A DNA stretch of 43,573 bases. It comes from Amphimedon queenslandica (taxonomy: Eukaryota; Porifera; Demospongiae; Haplosclerida; Niphatidae). The position numbers and the translations under genes were made by a program. The notes under the pieces are model-generated. The model made no database searches, was not told the DNA's origin, and was given only the letters and a program-made list of their open reading frames with translations. Location of the stretch: positions 9,698 to 53,270 of the forward strand of contig NW_003546494.1 of assembly GCF_000090795.2 (NCBI RefSeq). The letters run 5' to 3'. Shown in pieces: positions 1 to 9,089 of this stretch (positions within the stretch are counted from its first letter, which is position 1; each line of letters opens with the position of its first letter).

Positions 1-551
1 AATGTTTTTTATTTACTTGTTTCAATTCCTTTTTCTTAAATTTATAAATTAGACTTTGTTATGATTTTGTGGTTAGGTTAATTATATTCATGCTGATAAC
101 GTGCACATAAATTAAAATGGCTTTAAACCACAAACCCACGCGGTGTCTGCAGCTGAATTGTGTCTTCCATTTTGTTCTTTGTCCTCGCTTCTTTTTGATA
201 CTACCTTTGTGGTCCTTGACCCAAGCCTAGAGGAGTGATGTAAAAGCCAACTTAAGCACTTCTCTGATTTAGAAGATTAGAGGGGAGATAGAAGATGAAA
301 GAAGAAAAAAAAGTCTGAAGAATTTTGCAGAAATTTGAATTTGGACCTGTTCTCCAGAAACGCTCCCACTACATTACAGCCCACTTTAAAGGTATTAGGA
401 GAATCGCTCAGTGAAGGGGAGCTCATCTATATCATTTATAAGGCTGTACAATGTACGATAAAAAAAGAGTTATAAGAGTTTGAAAATCATAACAGCCGCC
501 ATCTTGAAAAATCCACCTGAATCCTACATATAGGCTGCCGCTAATATAATA
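1..551 (+). repeat. Dispersed repeat, copy A, at the left window edge
   Basis: This stretch aligns by eye with 19260-19800 (same orientation) and with 42941-43573 (opposite orientation). Shared landmarks are AAATTAAAATGGC near 110-122, the run CACAAA just after it, and CAGCCGCCATCTTGAAAA near 494-511. The similarity to the right-edge copy ends at a TATAATA motif near 545-551, exactly where minus-strand RNase H coding of the adjacent gypsy relic begins. The 19.3-kb copy lies in the LTR position of a gypsy element, so this may be an LTR fragment of a related family. Its orientation is wrong for it to be the LTR of the adjoining gypsy relic, so it looks like a separate insertion or junction. Confidence 0.75.
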
Positions 552-1500
552 ACTTGTGAGACAAGTAGGGTACAAGTTTCCACTGGCTATCAATAAATTG
601 TTGTAGAACAGCTCCCCCAGCTATGTTTGAAGCATCGGACATGATAGCAGTCAGAACATCCAGTTTAGGATGAGACAATATAGTGGCGTCAGTTAGTGCA
701 CTTTTGGCTTTATGAAATACATTGACTAAATCATCAGTCCAGGAAATAGGAGAACGACCAGGAGTTAAAGTGAGTAAAGAGTATAAAGGTTGAAGAGCTT
801 GAGAACAGTGAGGTATGAAGCAAAAAAAATATTAATGAGACTGAAGAACTGTCTGAGTTGACGCTGAGACTGAGGTGAAGGAAAATCAGAACAGCAGATA
901 CTTTAGACTCTGATGGTCGGATACCATTTACATTGACTATATGACCAAGAAAGTGTAATGAGGACAGACCAAACTCACATTTGTCAGGGTTAATGAAGAC
1001 TCCATACTCTTTAAAACAATCAAATATTTGTGTAAGGCGGTTCTTGTGTTTGACCTCGTCAGAACTAGCTACCAAAACATCATTGTATACATAGGTGAAC
1101 TCAAGACCATGAAGTACCTTATCCATAAAACACTGAAATGTTTGAGCTGCATTGCTTAGACCAAAGGGGGTACGAGTGAATTCAAATAATTCAAAAGGCG
1201 TGGTCACTGCCGTTTTATGGACATCCTCGGTAGTAACAGGTGTTGGATGGCACGCACAAACAAGATCTAACTTGGAGACAATATAAATACCATGTAAAGT
1301 GGATGCAAAATCCTGAATGTGTGGGAAGGGATATTGTTCAGGTACTGTGATCCTATTCATTGCCATATAGTCCCCGCATGGTCGCCAATCACCATTACTC
1401 TTCTTTGGGACCATATGTAAAGCAGATTACCATTAACTGGAAGAAGGACAAATGATTCCCAGTTCCATCATATGAGAGAACTCTGAACGAGCGATTGTTA
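552..1500 (-). pseudogene. gypsy reverse transcriptase and 5' part of RNase H
   Basis: RT copies element RNA into DNA. The long open part (1414 to about 735) starts in MVPKKSNGDWRPCGDY, contains SKLDL with the first catalytic Asp, FGLSNAAQTFQ, and the thumb-side CEFGLSSLHFLGHIV. The second catalytic box reads YVYNDVLVAS: relative to the usual Y-x-D-D it has lost a residue and changed an Asp to Asn. Just upstream, 1415-1500 holds RLPPERLTIARSEFSHMM with stops. Below 735 another frame continues into RNase H (DASNIAGGAVLQQFID, about 620-570) and ends at SHKL beside the repeat at 551. The rest of RNase H and all of integrase are missing. Confidence 0.85.
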
Positions 1501-1809
1501 AGCGTTCGGGAGGAAGTCGTCAAGTTTGAGCAGATGCGGGCGGTCCTGATGTCTGAATATGATGAATGACGTTGTGCTTGACGGGAGTATTTCCTTTTGA
1601 TGGTTGAGTTAATTCAGGTTACCCTGAAAGGAGAGATGAAAAAAGTTCGAGAAAAAGAGAGGGTTAAGTGTAAGACCGTATGGATTCTGATGTGTGCATT
1701 ACATGATAGTTTGAATATTTGTTTGAGAATCTATAAGTGTCCTGCAACATACGTATATCAATACGAAGACCATAGTGTTAAAGAAAGTATTCACCCAAGA
1801 TTGGCTGTT

Positions 1810-2034
1810 TCACATTTGCAATAGTAAAGATCCAAGGATGAGGTCTACAAAGCTACAGATTGAGAGTGAGAGAGTGTTGACCATAAGTGTGAATTTGAGT
1901 GCCATTGGCAGCTTGAAGTGTGAATTTAATGAACGACGATGTCGATCAGACTTAGTCATAGGGATTACACTGACTTCAGCACTAGTATTTATCAAAAATT
2001 TTACAAGAGTGTGTTTATCAATAATGTGGAACAA
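1810..2034 (-). pseudogene. gypsy aspartic protease relic
   Basis: The minus-strand frame reads FLINTSAEVSVIPMT near its start. It corresponds to the retroviral-type protease active site, normally D-T/S-G followed by A-E-V-S. Here the catalytic Asp is Asn and the Gly is Ser, so proteolysis would be lost. The downstream TKSDRH stretch is usual for this gypsy lineage. It lies directly between the gag knuckle and the RT, as expected for a gag-pol polyprotein. Confidence 0.75.
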
Positions 2035-2049
2035 GGGACTGTGAGTGCT

Positions 2050-2870
2050 GCCGGGAACATTTCCGTCATTTCCTGAGTTCCAATTACATGGTGGGACACA
2101 CTTAGTAACTTTTTTATCAAAGCAATTGTGATACCAGCAAAGAGAGGAAGGATTCGGACTAGCAGAGCGCTGTCAAGAATCCCTAGGTCTTGATTTAGAA
2201 AGAGCGAGGAGGTCACTAAGAGACTGAACAACTGTCTGAAGATTACTAATTTGAGAGCTTAACTGTTCAACCTCTACTGAAAGTGGAGGCATTTCTACAG
2301 AAATAATGGTAGGTGTGGTTACTTCACCAATTTTGTTAGCTAAAGCAACAATGGTCTCCAAATCATCTCACTCTTTAGTAGCAGCAGCACATACCATACG
2401 AATATTTGATAACAAGCTCTGAAGGAAGAGTTCCCGTAAAAATGATCGTTCAGCAGTAGCAGCTTTGTCTCCTAGATGATGATTCATAAGGCGGAGTTGA
2501 GATAGAGTACGATCACCTAACCCTTCTGCGTTGAATAGCTGTTGAAGACGTCTCTGTTCAGAAGCAGTGGTATGCTTAATTAGCTGTGAACTGAGAGCTT
2601 CATAGGGAGTGGTAGATGGGGCTTGAAAATGAAATCACGGACCTCAGAAGCAAACTAAGGACACATAGAGGCAATAACATGGTCAAACTTTGTCTTCTGT
2701 ATGGTAATACCTAAAGTAGCAAACTGCACGTCCACCTAGCGGTACCATAGTTGGCGGGCCAGAAGGAGGAATTTTAACGATGACCGAGACACCATATAAA
2801 GCTGTAGATGGCACTGTAGGTTGAGGAGAAATATTAAGAGCCACCATGAGACATAACAGACGAGCAACAA
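2050..2870 (-). pseudogene. gypsy gag relic with CCHC-like zinc knuckle
   Basis: The gag protein would package element RNA. In the minus frame from about 2740 down to 2300, residues such as QKTKFDHVIASM, ASEQRRLQQLF and FLRELFLQSLLSNIRM match the usual invertebrate gypsy gag pattern, and the same pattern recurs in element 2 near 20.6-20.9 kb. A knuckle of the form CWYHNCFDKKVTKCVPPC lies at about 2060-2140. At least two in-frame stops (one after the ASMCP segment, one near 2367) and a frameshift near 2740 break the frame. The N-terminal part above 2740 is recognisable only as short pieces in shifting frames, so the start is approximate. Confidence 0.75.
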
Positions 2871-2943
2871 TGGGAAGTCTCTAGAAGGTATTGAGAAGAA
2901 AAACGGGTAACCAAATGTCGCAGCTAGTAAGCCCAGACAAAAT

Positions 2944-3180
2944 GTGACCATAATTGACAAAAGGTACCTCATGGCGGGTAGTGAAATTTGTCTTTCTAGC
3001 CTAAGAAATCCAACTTCCTGAGCCCCAGTTATCATAAAATTACTCCACAGGATGCAAAAAGTTACCATGAAACTTTTAGAAACAATGATTGTCTAACAAA
3101 GCACTCACAGGTTGATATTTTCCATTATAACTATCAATTTTAAAATCCGCCATAAGGGCCCTTTTGTCAATTATGGTCAC
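2944..3180. mobile_element. 0.24-kb inverted-repeat element, copy 1
   Basis: The ends are GTGACCATAATTGACAAAAG and its reverse complement, followed inward by GGTACC on one side and GGGCCC on the other. The 4-bp direct repeat AAAT flanks it (2940-2943 and 3181-3184). The two further copies at 25399-25630 and 28539-28775 share the whole length; the last is in the opposite orientation. There is no coding capacity. The 4-bp duplication and the ends do not let me name the superfamily; Sola- or Chapaev-like mobilisation is possible. Confidence 0.85.
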
Positions 3181-3184
3181 AAAT

Positions 3185-4020
3185 AAGTTTAGCAATGAAT
3201 GTTATTTTTTGATAGGGGTGCATATTTTAAATTCTTTCACTTGAATCAAATGCTATAAGTGTTCCCCTTTTTTCTCTCTTGTACATCCTAGACACGTTGA
3301 TACGCTTGTTTTATTAATTTACTGTCTTCCTAGTCATGTATTTTATTTGTATAGAGACCTCTTCAAATCTTTCTCATGGAAGACTATATACAGTGTCGGG
3401 ATATACTGATATTTGATGTAATAGTACTTCAGTCACTCTATCTGTTGATGGTCATAAACAAGGAAGCACTACTTATCAAATAGCAAATTCACAATGTGCT
3501 CAATAGAGTCAATACCGCATTTACCAGTAGAGTAATAAAGTATATCGATTTAAAATTGGGATGTGTTGTTTGCTGGTCTAAATATACTGGGGAAGAACAC
3601 CGTTATATCTCACAATCTTGAACTATAGATATTATATGTAAACATCACAGGATACCACAATCAAAAACTTTTCAAACGTCACTTCGTTTCAGTCAAAGGC
3701 TCTTTTTGGTAGATGGCAGCTAGGAGTTGGTAGTTGTCAGTTAGTGGTTTATCTTGGCCAGATTTGGATCCAATTGCTGGTTAACTGTGTTTCTCAGGTA
3801 ACTAGTATTGAATTAAAAAGAAAAAAAATTGAATGATGCTTGTGTTCTTTCCTTTGCCCTTTGTTTTATAATGACTATTTGTAATAATTTGTTTTTAATA
3901 ACATTGCATGGTAAATCTAGATTAAATTCTTAAAATTTGAAAGAAATTCCAACACTACCAGATATCTTGGAATTATTGTGAGATGCATGTATCTTCAATA
4001 CACTTCATTTTCTTTATCAC
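3185..4020. other. Gene-free stretch
   Basis: AT-rich sequence with no coherent reading frame, repeat or hairpin that I can support. Confidence 0.5.
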
Positions 4021-4151
4021 TAGTTATTGGAAGTTGCATCTACCTGCCAAGGGAGTGTGACTGGTTTGTAACCATGTAATAGGAGCTCGTGGTTTCTGCT
4101 CAGGAATATACTGATTGAACGAGGACTCAGAGCAAGTAGATTGAGTGGTAC

Positions 4152-4320
4152 CTGAGGGAGTGTGATCAGAGGAGACGCGGTCAGAGGAGGTGTGGTCTCG
4201 CTCGACCGAGTAGCGAGGATCAGGTGATCTCGATCTTGAAGTTGATCTAGCGCAGTCTTGTCTACGAAAAACGGGACGAGCCACCGTGCTATCGCTATTG
4301 GATCGCCGGAGAGGGTGTGA
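4152..4320 (-). CDS. Candidate exon, Ser/Arg-rich, unknown protein
   Basis: This patch is clearly more GC-rich than its surroundings. On the minus strand it has an acceptor-like GATCAG at 4321-4326 and a donor-like CTCAG/GTACC at 4152/4151. Between them one frame reads a low-complexity basic stretch including RRSNSDSTVARPVFRR, CARSTSRSRSPDPRYS and SSDRVSSDHTPSG. The same frame stays open past the donor to about 4024 (ITWLQTSHTPLAG). SR-rich sequence of this kind is common in nucleic-acid-binding proteins and in some retroelement gag proteins, so it could be either. No partner exon is identified. Confidence 0.35.
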
Positions 4321-4443
4321 CTGATCAAAGTTTGCAGTAATTTAGTTACCTTATACAAAAATGAAATATTTAAACAAAAATGATTGTTTTTGTTTATGTT
4401 GATGTCTCATGCACATACTAGTTCTACACCTTTGTTTAAAAAA

Positions 4444-4655
4444 CCAGATCCATAGTTTGTATGTGTTAGCTTTACACAAACAAGTTCCTCTCATTTAGGG
4501 GATCAATAGTTTGAATGTTTGACGTTCAACCAAGTTCCACTCCTTTTTCAGGGGATCAATAGTTTGAATGTTGGGCTTTCAAACTAGTTCCACTCCTGTT
4601 TTAGAGGATCACTAGTCTGCTTGTTGTCAACAAACTAGTTCTTCTGTTGAAAGCG
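4444..4655. repeat. 53-bp tandem repeat, about four units
   Basis: The landmark GATC(A/C)A/CTAGT recurs with starts near 4448, 4500, 4553 and 4606, a period of 53 bp. Units share CAAGTTCC(T/A)CTC or CTAGTTCCACTCC. Inside the third unit GTTTGAATGTTGGGCTTTCAAAC can form a short hairpin. Units have diverged, so the array is old. Confidence 0.8.
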
Positions 4656-4659
4656 AATT

Positions 4660-5230
4660 ATTAATATGTGCATTACACAAACTCATTTCTGTTATTCATC
4701 TACTCATTGCATAAAAAAGTTCTATTTTGACCGAATTGGTCAAAATTACCACATTTTTTTGTGTTGCAGGCCTAGTCAGCAAAGGTCATATGGAAAAGTT
4801 TAAATTCTACAATTATTGAACCACACTGAATTCTTTCCGCCACCTCCTTTACAAAGCAAAATAACCCCATTAATGTTTCAATATTAGCATTAACAGTATG
4901 ATATTATACTAATTACAGTAAGAGTTATAGATAGCTTTTATTGTTTTTATTATTTTTTATTATCATTATTATTATTAATATTAGTATAATTGATGATTAT
5001 ATTAAGTATTGGGCCCAGATAAGGTCTATTTTGTTATGACAAATATCGGTCTCATTGTCCATAGTGATGACAGCAGATTCCCATACTTTTTTGCTAATCA
5101 ACTCTATTGAGCAATTGAAATGCAGTTAATTTTTGTAAAACAATGGGCATTTCTGAAGGTGAGGTGAAAGGAAGTAGATTTAGGTACCTATGTGTTGATG
5201 CTTGGCATATTGTATAACAATTATAACTCT
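4660..5230. other. Gene-free AT-rich stretch
   Basis: It contains A/T homopolymers and a TTATTATTA-rich segment near 4940-4990. I see no supported gene. Confidence 0.5.
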
Positions 5231-5233
5231 TAC

Positions 5234-5353
5234 CTTTGTGCTGTTTCTTGTGCATCAAATGTGACAAACTTAGCACACTCAAGAACCTCATCATGTGGAG
5301 AAGAATGGGCAAAGAAGTAAGAATTTGCTTCTTCATAGGCATATCTAACAGCT
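5234..5353 (-). CDS. Candidate internal exon, unknown protein
   Basis: A 120-bp minus-strand block is bounded by an acceptor-like TTTTATAG and a donor-like AAAG/GTAAGAG. It encodes RYAYEEANSYFFAHSSPHD and then EVLECAKFVTFDAQETAQ without a stop. Length divisible by three, good splice borders and a balanced residue mix argue for a real or recently real exon. I do not recognise the family. A second minus frame is also open here and is probably the shadow. Confidence 0.3.
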
Positions 5354-5469
5354 CTATAAAATTGATAACTTGTTCAGGGAAAATGTCACCCTCATTGTGT
5401 AGTTTCAGAAGCAATGACCTTGTGGAGAATGTAATATGTAAGGCATTGTCTATGTACAGTGAATTATGG

Positions 5470-6040
5470 TAAGTAATTTAAGTTCAAATATTAAGTTACA
5501 CGTACCATCTAATTATTTTTCTCTAGTAGTTATAATGCAGTTGTCATTCAATCCACCTTTTTGATGGATCTCACATACAAAACTATCCAGGAGAGTCTTT
5601 AGGAATTTTATAGCCATTATAGGGTCGTACATTGTAAGAACATGTTAAGGTAGAAAGGTTGTACACAAACCTGATAAAATTATAGGTAGACCTCTGTCAT
5701 ATGGTTGTGTATAGTTCACATCATCTCTTGTCTTGTCTACAAGGTAACATGCTATAACATTATTAGGTTGATTTTAATTATTAGTACCTAAAAAGGAAAA
5801 GTACAACCTGAGTCCTGCATACTGGGTGAAGGTTCACTCAACAGCTGAGCTTAAGCTTATCCATCGAGTATTGACATATTTATTAAGACCCTTGTTTTTG
5901 CTGTCACAGAAAGTACAAAATTTAGCTAGGCCGCTCTTCCTTTTAGTACTTTTATTGAAAAAAAGTAATTATCAACAAGTAGGTCTTAAACATCAAACTT
6001 GTTCAGCTGCAAAAAACCAGATGAAGGCCATTTTCCTTTC
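5470..6040. other. Gene-free stretch
   Basis: Short open frames only, with AT-rich composition. Nothing supported. Confidence 0.45.
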
Positions 6041-6044
6041 CTGT

Positions 6045-6250
6045 GACACGGAAGAAGGGTCTGGGTAAAACTGGGACTGGGAAAAATACAGTAAAACAGG
6101 GACAGGGACTAGGACAGGGAAAAATGGGGTAAAACAGGGACTGGGACAGGGAAAAATGGGGGTATAACAGAGACTGGGACTGTGTATAAAACAGGGACTG
6201 GGACTGGTACTAGCAAAGTGGCATAAAAGGACTGGGATTTGCAAGAATAT
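6045..6250. repeat. G-rich minisatellite (GGGACTGGGACAGGG type)
   Basis: Imperfect units combine GGGACTGGGA or GGGACAGGGA with GGGAAAAAT and GTAAAACA, repeating roughly every 35-45 bp from about 6056 to 6240. On the plus strand it holds many closely spaced GGG runs, so G-quadruplex formation is conceivable. A minus-strand Pro/Ser/Cys-rich frame across it is a by-product of the repeat. Confidence 0.8.
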
Positions 6251-6599
6251 GAGTGATGAAGTAAAACTGTTGCAAGTCTAGAAAATTAAGACAGACAGCT
6301 ATCAGAGAACATACAAATTGCATGAAAAACTTAAAATGTGACTAATTTTGTTGTACTGTAAATTAAAAAATAATGTTTTTTAATAACCATGGTACAAAGT
6401 TATCACTAATGATAATAACGAAAATAGTACCTGTTTTATGCTTAATAATTTTTGCATTAAGACTTTGAAGTCTTGGTTTTTCTGTTGCTCCAAGACCATC
6501 ACAGTATAGTTCTCTATCATGGCAATTGATTACACCACTATAATGACCAGGGCTATGAACAGAAAAACATCCTAATCTGTATACAGCCCAAGTACTGAA

Positions 6600-7184
6600 A
6601 TGCCTTATTGGAGGTTTCTACACTGCAGACCAGACAACTCATAAATGTTAATTGGAATCATCCAATTATTAGAATTGAGAAAGTATGCCTCTTGTACTGT
6701 GGGACCCTTTGACACTCATAGGCTAAATCTGTTTCTGGTTCATCACCTTCAACATTTGACAGCCTACTGTTGATGCCAAAAACTAAGCGATGAGGTGGCG
6801 GCGTAGAAAATTCTGCAACAAACTCCAATGTCATTTCTTACTGTTGGAAATTATTCCTTCAGTTGATCTAGAAAGGATGCTCTCACAGGAGAACTGAAAC
6901 AAAAGTGGCACAACTTTTGAACCTCTTCCCTTCTACGTGGGCATGCATGTGATTGACATCTCTTTACTATTTCTAATTGTGTTATAGTAATAGTGCACTG
7001 GCTTGAACCATGTACCAGTATTGAAATGTTCACAAATCCACGATTGCTTGCTTGGATTCCAGCCCTTCCTATGGATAGCTGCTATCCATAGTCTTCTCTC
7101 ACTATCAGTAGGAATCTATAAAACTTGATTTGTGAGGTGTAGAATACTGATTGGTACAGTCAAGGCACAACAACTCTTGACCAT
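6600..7184 (-). pseudogene. THAP-domain gene relic
   Basis: THAP domains are C2CH zinc-binding DNA-recognition modules found in transposases and host factors. The minus strand starts at an ATG (7184) with MVKSCCAL, the usual THAP opening. After a stop it continues in the same frame with IPTDSERRLWIAAIHRKGWNP and SKQSWICEHFNTG, which hold the family's W, P, C and H positions. Sequence around the second Cys looks frameshifted. Farther on, other frames carry EFVAEFSTPPPHRLVFG (about 6820-6770) and then LAYECQRVPQYKRHTFS, which may be the same protein. No transposase catalytic region is recognisable, so parent type (P-element-like or host THAP gene) is unknown. Confidence 0.6.
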
Positions 7185-7294
7185 TGCTCATGGTTTTGCC
7201 ACTCATTAATCGGCGCTCTACACCCACGTACATTATCATATGACTTCTTTGTTCAGAATATAATTAAAAGTCGCAATAAATTAATTGTGAATAT

Positions 7295-7335
7295 GTGACC
7301 ACATTTGACAAAAGGGCCCTTTTGGCGCAAAAAAT
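7295..7335 (+). repeat. Fragment of the 0.24-kb inverted-repeat family
   Basis: GTGACCACATTTGACAAAAG followed by GGCCCTTTTGGCG matches the GGGCCC-bearing end of the elements at 2944, 25399 and 28539. It loses similarity after about 40 bp, and no partner end is seen nearby. Confidence 0.55.
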
Positions 7336-7339
7336 TAAT

Positions 7340-7945
7340 TTTGAGAATAATGTACCAAGTTGTAAAGCAAGCTTTCTTCCCTAAGGTTTGACCCCAATCA
7401 GCCTTATGGTGGCTTAGTTACAGCACCTGAAAAAGGTAGAGGTAGTTACAGCAGCCCAATTCATTTTGTGGAGAAAAAGCGCTTTAAAGATTATATTAGA
7501 AGTAATTGTATACCTTGTCACGGGAATGGAAAGGTGGTGTTTTCTGTGCTGGTACCAGCACTTTCATTTTAGTGCCGCTGGATCACGTGAGCTTGTTTAT
7601 TTAACCCTTACTCCTTCATCACGTGACTAACCATGGCGGTTGCTGTTTATATAGTTATGAAATGCAAGAAAATGACTTAGACACACTTTTAAAAGGAAAG
7701 TTTTGACTATTATAATGGTAATGATAATAATAAGTATAGTACTATCCTGTCAATTTAGCTTCATCAAAAGATAGGAATCAGTGCCACTGTATGCAGCCCA
7801 GTGTATGTTCTTGGCTTCAGTTGTAAATCAGTTGTAATGATGTTTTTACAGACATTAGTTAATGTCAGTCTCACTTAAAGTTAACACTATTGCTTGAATA
7901 CTAGTGGCTAACATTTCAACTACGCTAATGGCATGGTCTGGTCAC
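7340..7945. other. Gene-free stretch
   Basis: No coherent coding frame. A short inverted pair GTGCTGGTACCAGCAC lies near 7547-7562, with unknown meaning. Confidence 0.45.
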
Positions 7946-8237
7946 CAGTGTTGTAGCAGGGCCAATGGTGATGAAATGGCATTGGTGCTCAAAACAGGCT
8001 GTGATTTTCGCCACACACCCTTTTGCGTTGGCATTGTGGGCATTTCCCTGCAATCTCATTGCCTATAACATTAGTTTTGCGGGGGCAGAGACTTAATTTT
8101 TAGAACATTCCGTAAAATTAGAGTCTTGCTAGCGAGACTACTTAATTGCAACAAGCTATTTTTATTAATAGTAAATAAACCACAATGGAAGCTAGGATAA
8201 TTGAATGGTTGTGTTCCTGTCTATTCCTTCAAACTCT

Positions 8238-8660
8238 TTAATAGCGTCTTGGATGAAGTTTAGAACACGTTAAAACAGAACAGAGGTCCCTGTCAAGAGA
8301 GAGCAAAGATATGTCTGTGACTTTTTCGTTGGACATTGTCGTTGGCAAATGAGTTTTAATGCTTTGCAATGTCGAGAAACTCCTTCCACAATGAGCAGTG
8401 CTCACTACGAGTGTCATGGCTATTAGAAAGAGCTGCACAATGGTGGGAAAAGCAGCTTGTAATGGCAGTATGTGTGTGAAAACATCAAGAACAGTTTCAG
8501 CCTCCTTTTCCATGATAACTGGCTTTGCCAATAAACATTCATTTCAACATGGTCACTACAGATGCCATAGAATAAAGCAAATGATGAAAGAAGTGAAAAG
8601 TCCAGAAAATTCTGATGGAGTACTACCTGCATCGATGGCTCTCATTGCAGGCAGATTGCA
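8238..8660 (-). pseudogene. hAT transposase, C-terminal dimerisation domain
   Basis: The frame 8531-8238 contains FPTIVQLFLIAMTLVVSTAH and then CGRSFSTLQSIKTHLPTTMS followed by KVTDISLLSLDRDL. It is the conserved end of hAT transposases, where the R-S-F-S motif and the L-x-x-T-M helix mediate dimerisation. Just upstream, in another frame, EMNVYWQ supplies the usual E-x-x-x-W motif, so a frameshift lies near 8525. The fragment completes the broken gene at 13895-15900. Confidence 0.8.
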
Positions 8661-8998
8661 ACTGTCACAATCTCCTTTTTTTATTTGTGGAGAAAGTGGG
8701 CGTGACATTGTAAATAAACATGGCGGACTGTTGCTTACCGAACTACTAAAATATGCTCTTTTTCTCAATCTGGTCAAAGAATTCATGTAAAGAACTTTTA
8801 AGAAAGACAAGAGACCTATTCTTAATGTTTCAAAAGGTGCTATAGCTTTATACATTTATGGTTTGAATAAATGAAGACTTTTGTTGATTTTCACTAACTA
8901 AATACTTCATCTTTCACTACAAGTCACAAACAACAATTCATAAAGCATTGTAGAGTATAAAATTTGCCACAATTTTATATCCTTTTTGAATGCCTAGT

Positions 8999-9024
8999 GT
9001 TGCAAAAACGCATTTGGCCCACTA
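8999..9024 (+). repeat. Direct repeat, left border of the nested element
   Basis: GTTGCAAAAACGCATTTGGC followed by CCACTA recurs in the same orientation at 13652-13677 with about four differences. The two copies bracket the XPG-like/CXC gene. Confidence 0.5.
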
Positions 9025-9089
9025 TTTTGTGAGAAGAACTTGGTTAAATAACTCAAAAACAACAACAGATGGTGTTACTTTAAAGTAAA

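Larger units (their letters stand above)
551..2870 (-). mobile_element. Truncated Ty3/gypsy retrotransposon (element 1)
   Basis: On the minus strand, gag, a zinc knuckle, an aspartic protease, reverse transcriptase and the first part of RNase H follow in normal gypsy order. The element stops abruptly in RNase H at the repeat boundary near 551. No integrase and no correctly oriented LTR are present. Several frameshifts and stops break the reading frames, and both protease and RT active sites are altered. It is a dead copy. The parts are listed separately. Confidence 0.85.

Noticed and set aside
2736..3068. 110-residue minus frame, also seen in part at 28651-28833
   Set aside because: It is read through the 0.24-kb inverted-repeat element in two places; the recurrence reflects the repeat and not a protein family.
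5993..6244. Pro/Cys-rich minus frame
   Set aside because: Product of the G-rich minisatellite.
8398..8790. 130-residue plus-strand open frame
   Set aside because: It lies antisense to the hAT dimerisation domain, which has clear family motifs.
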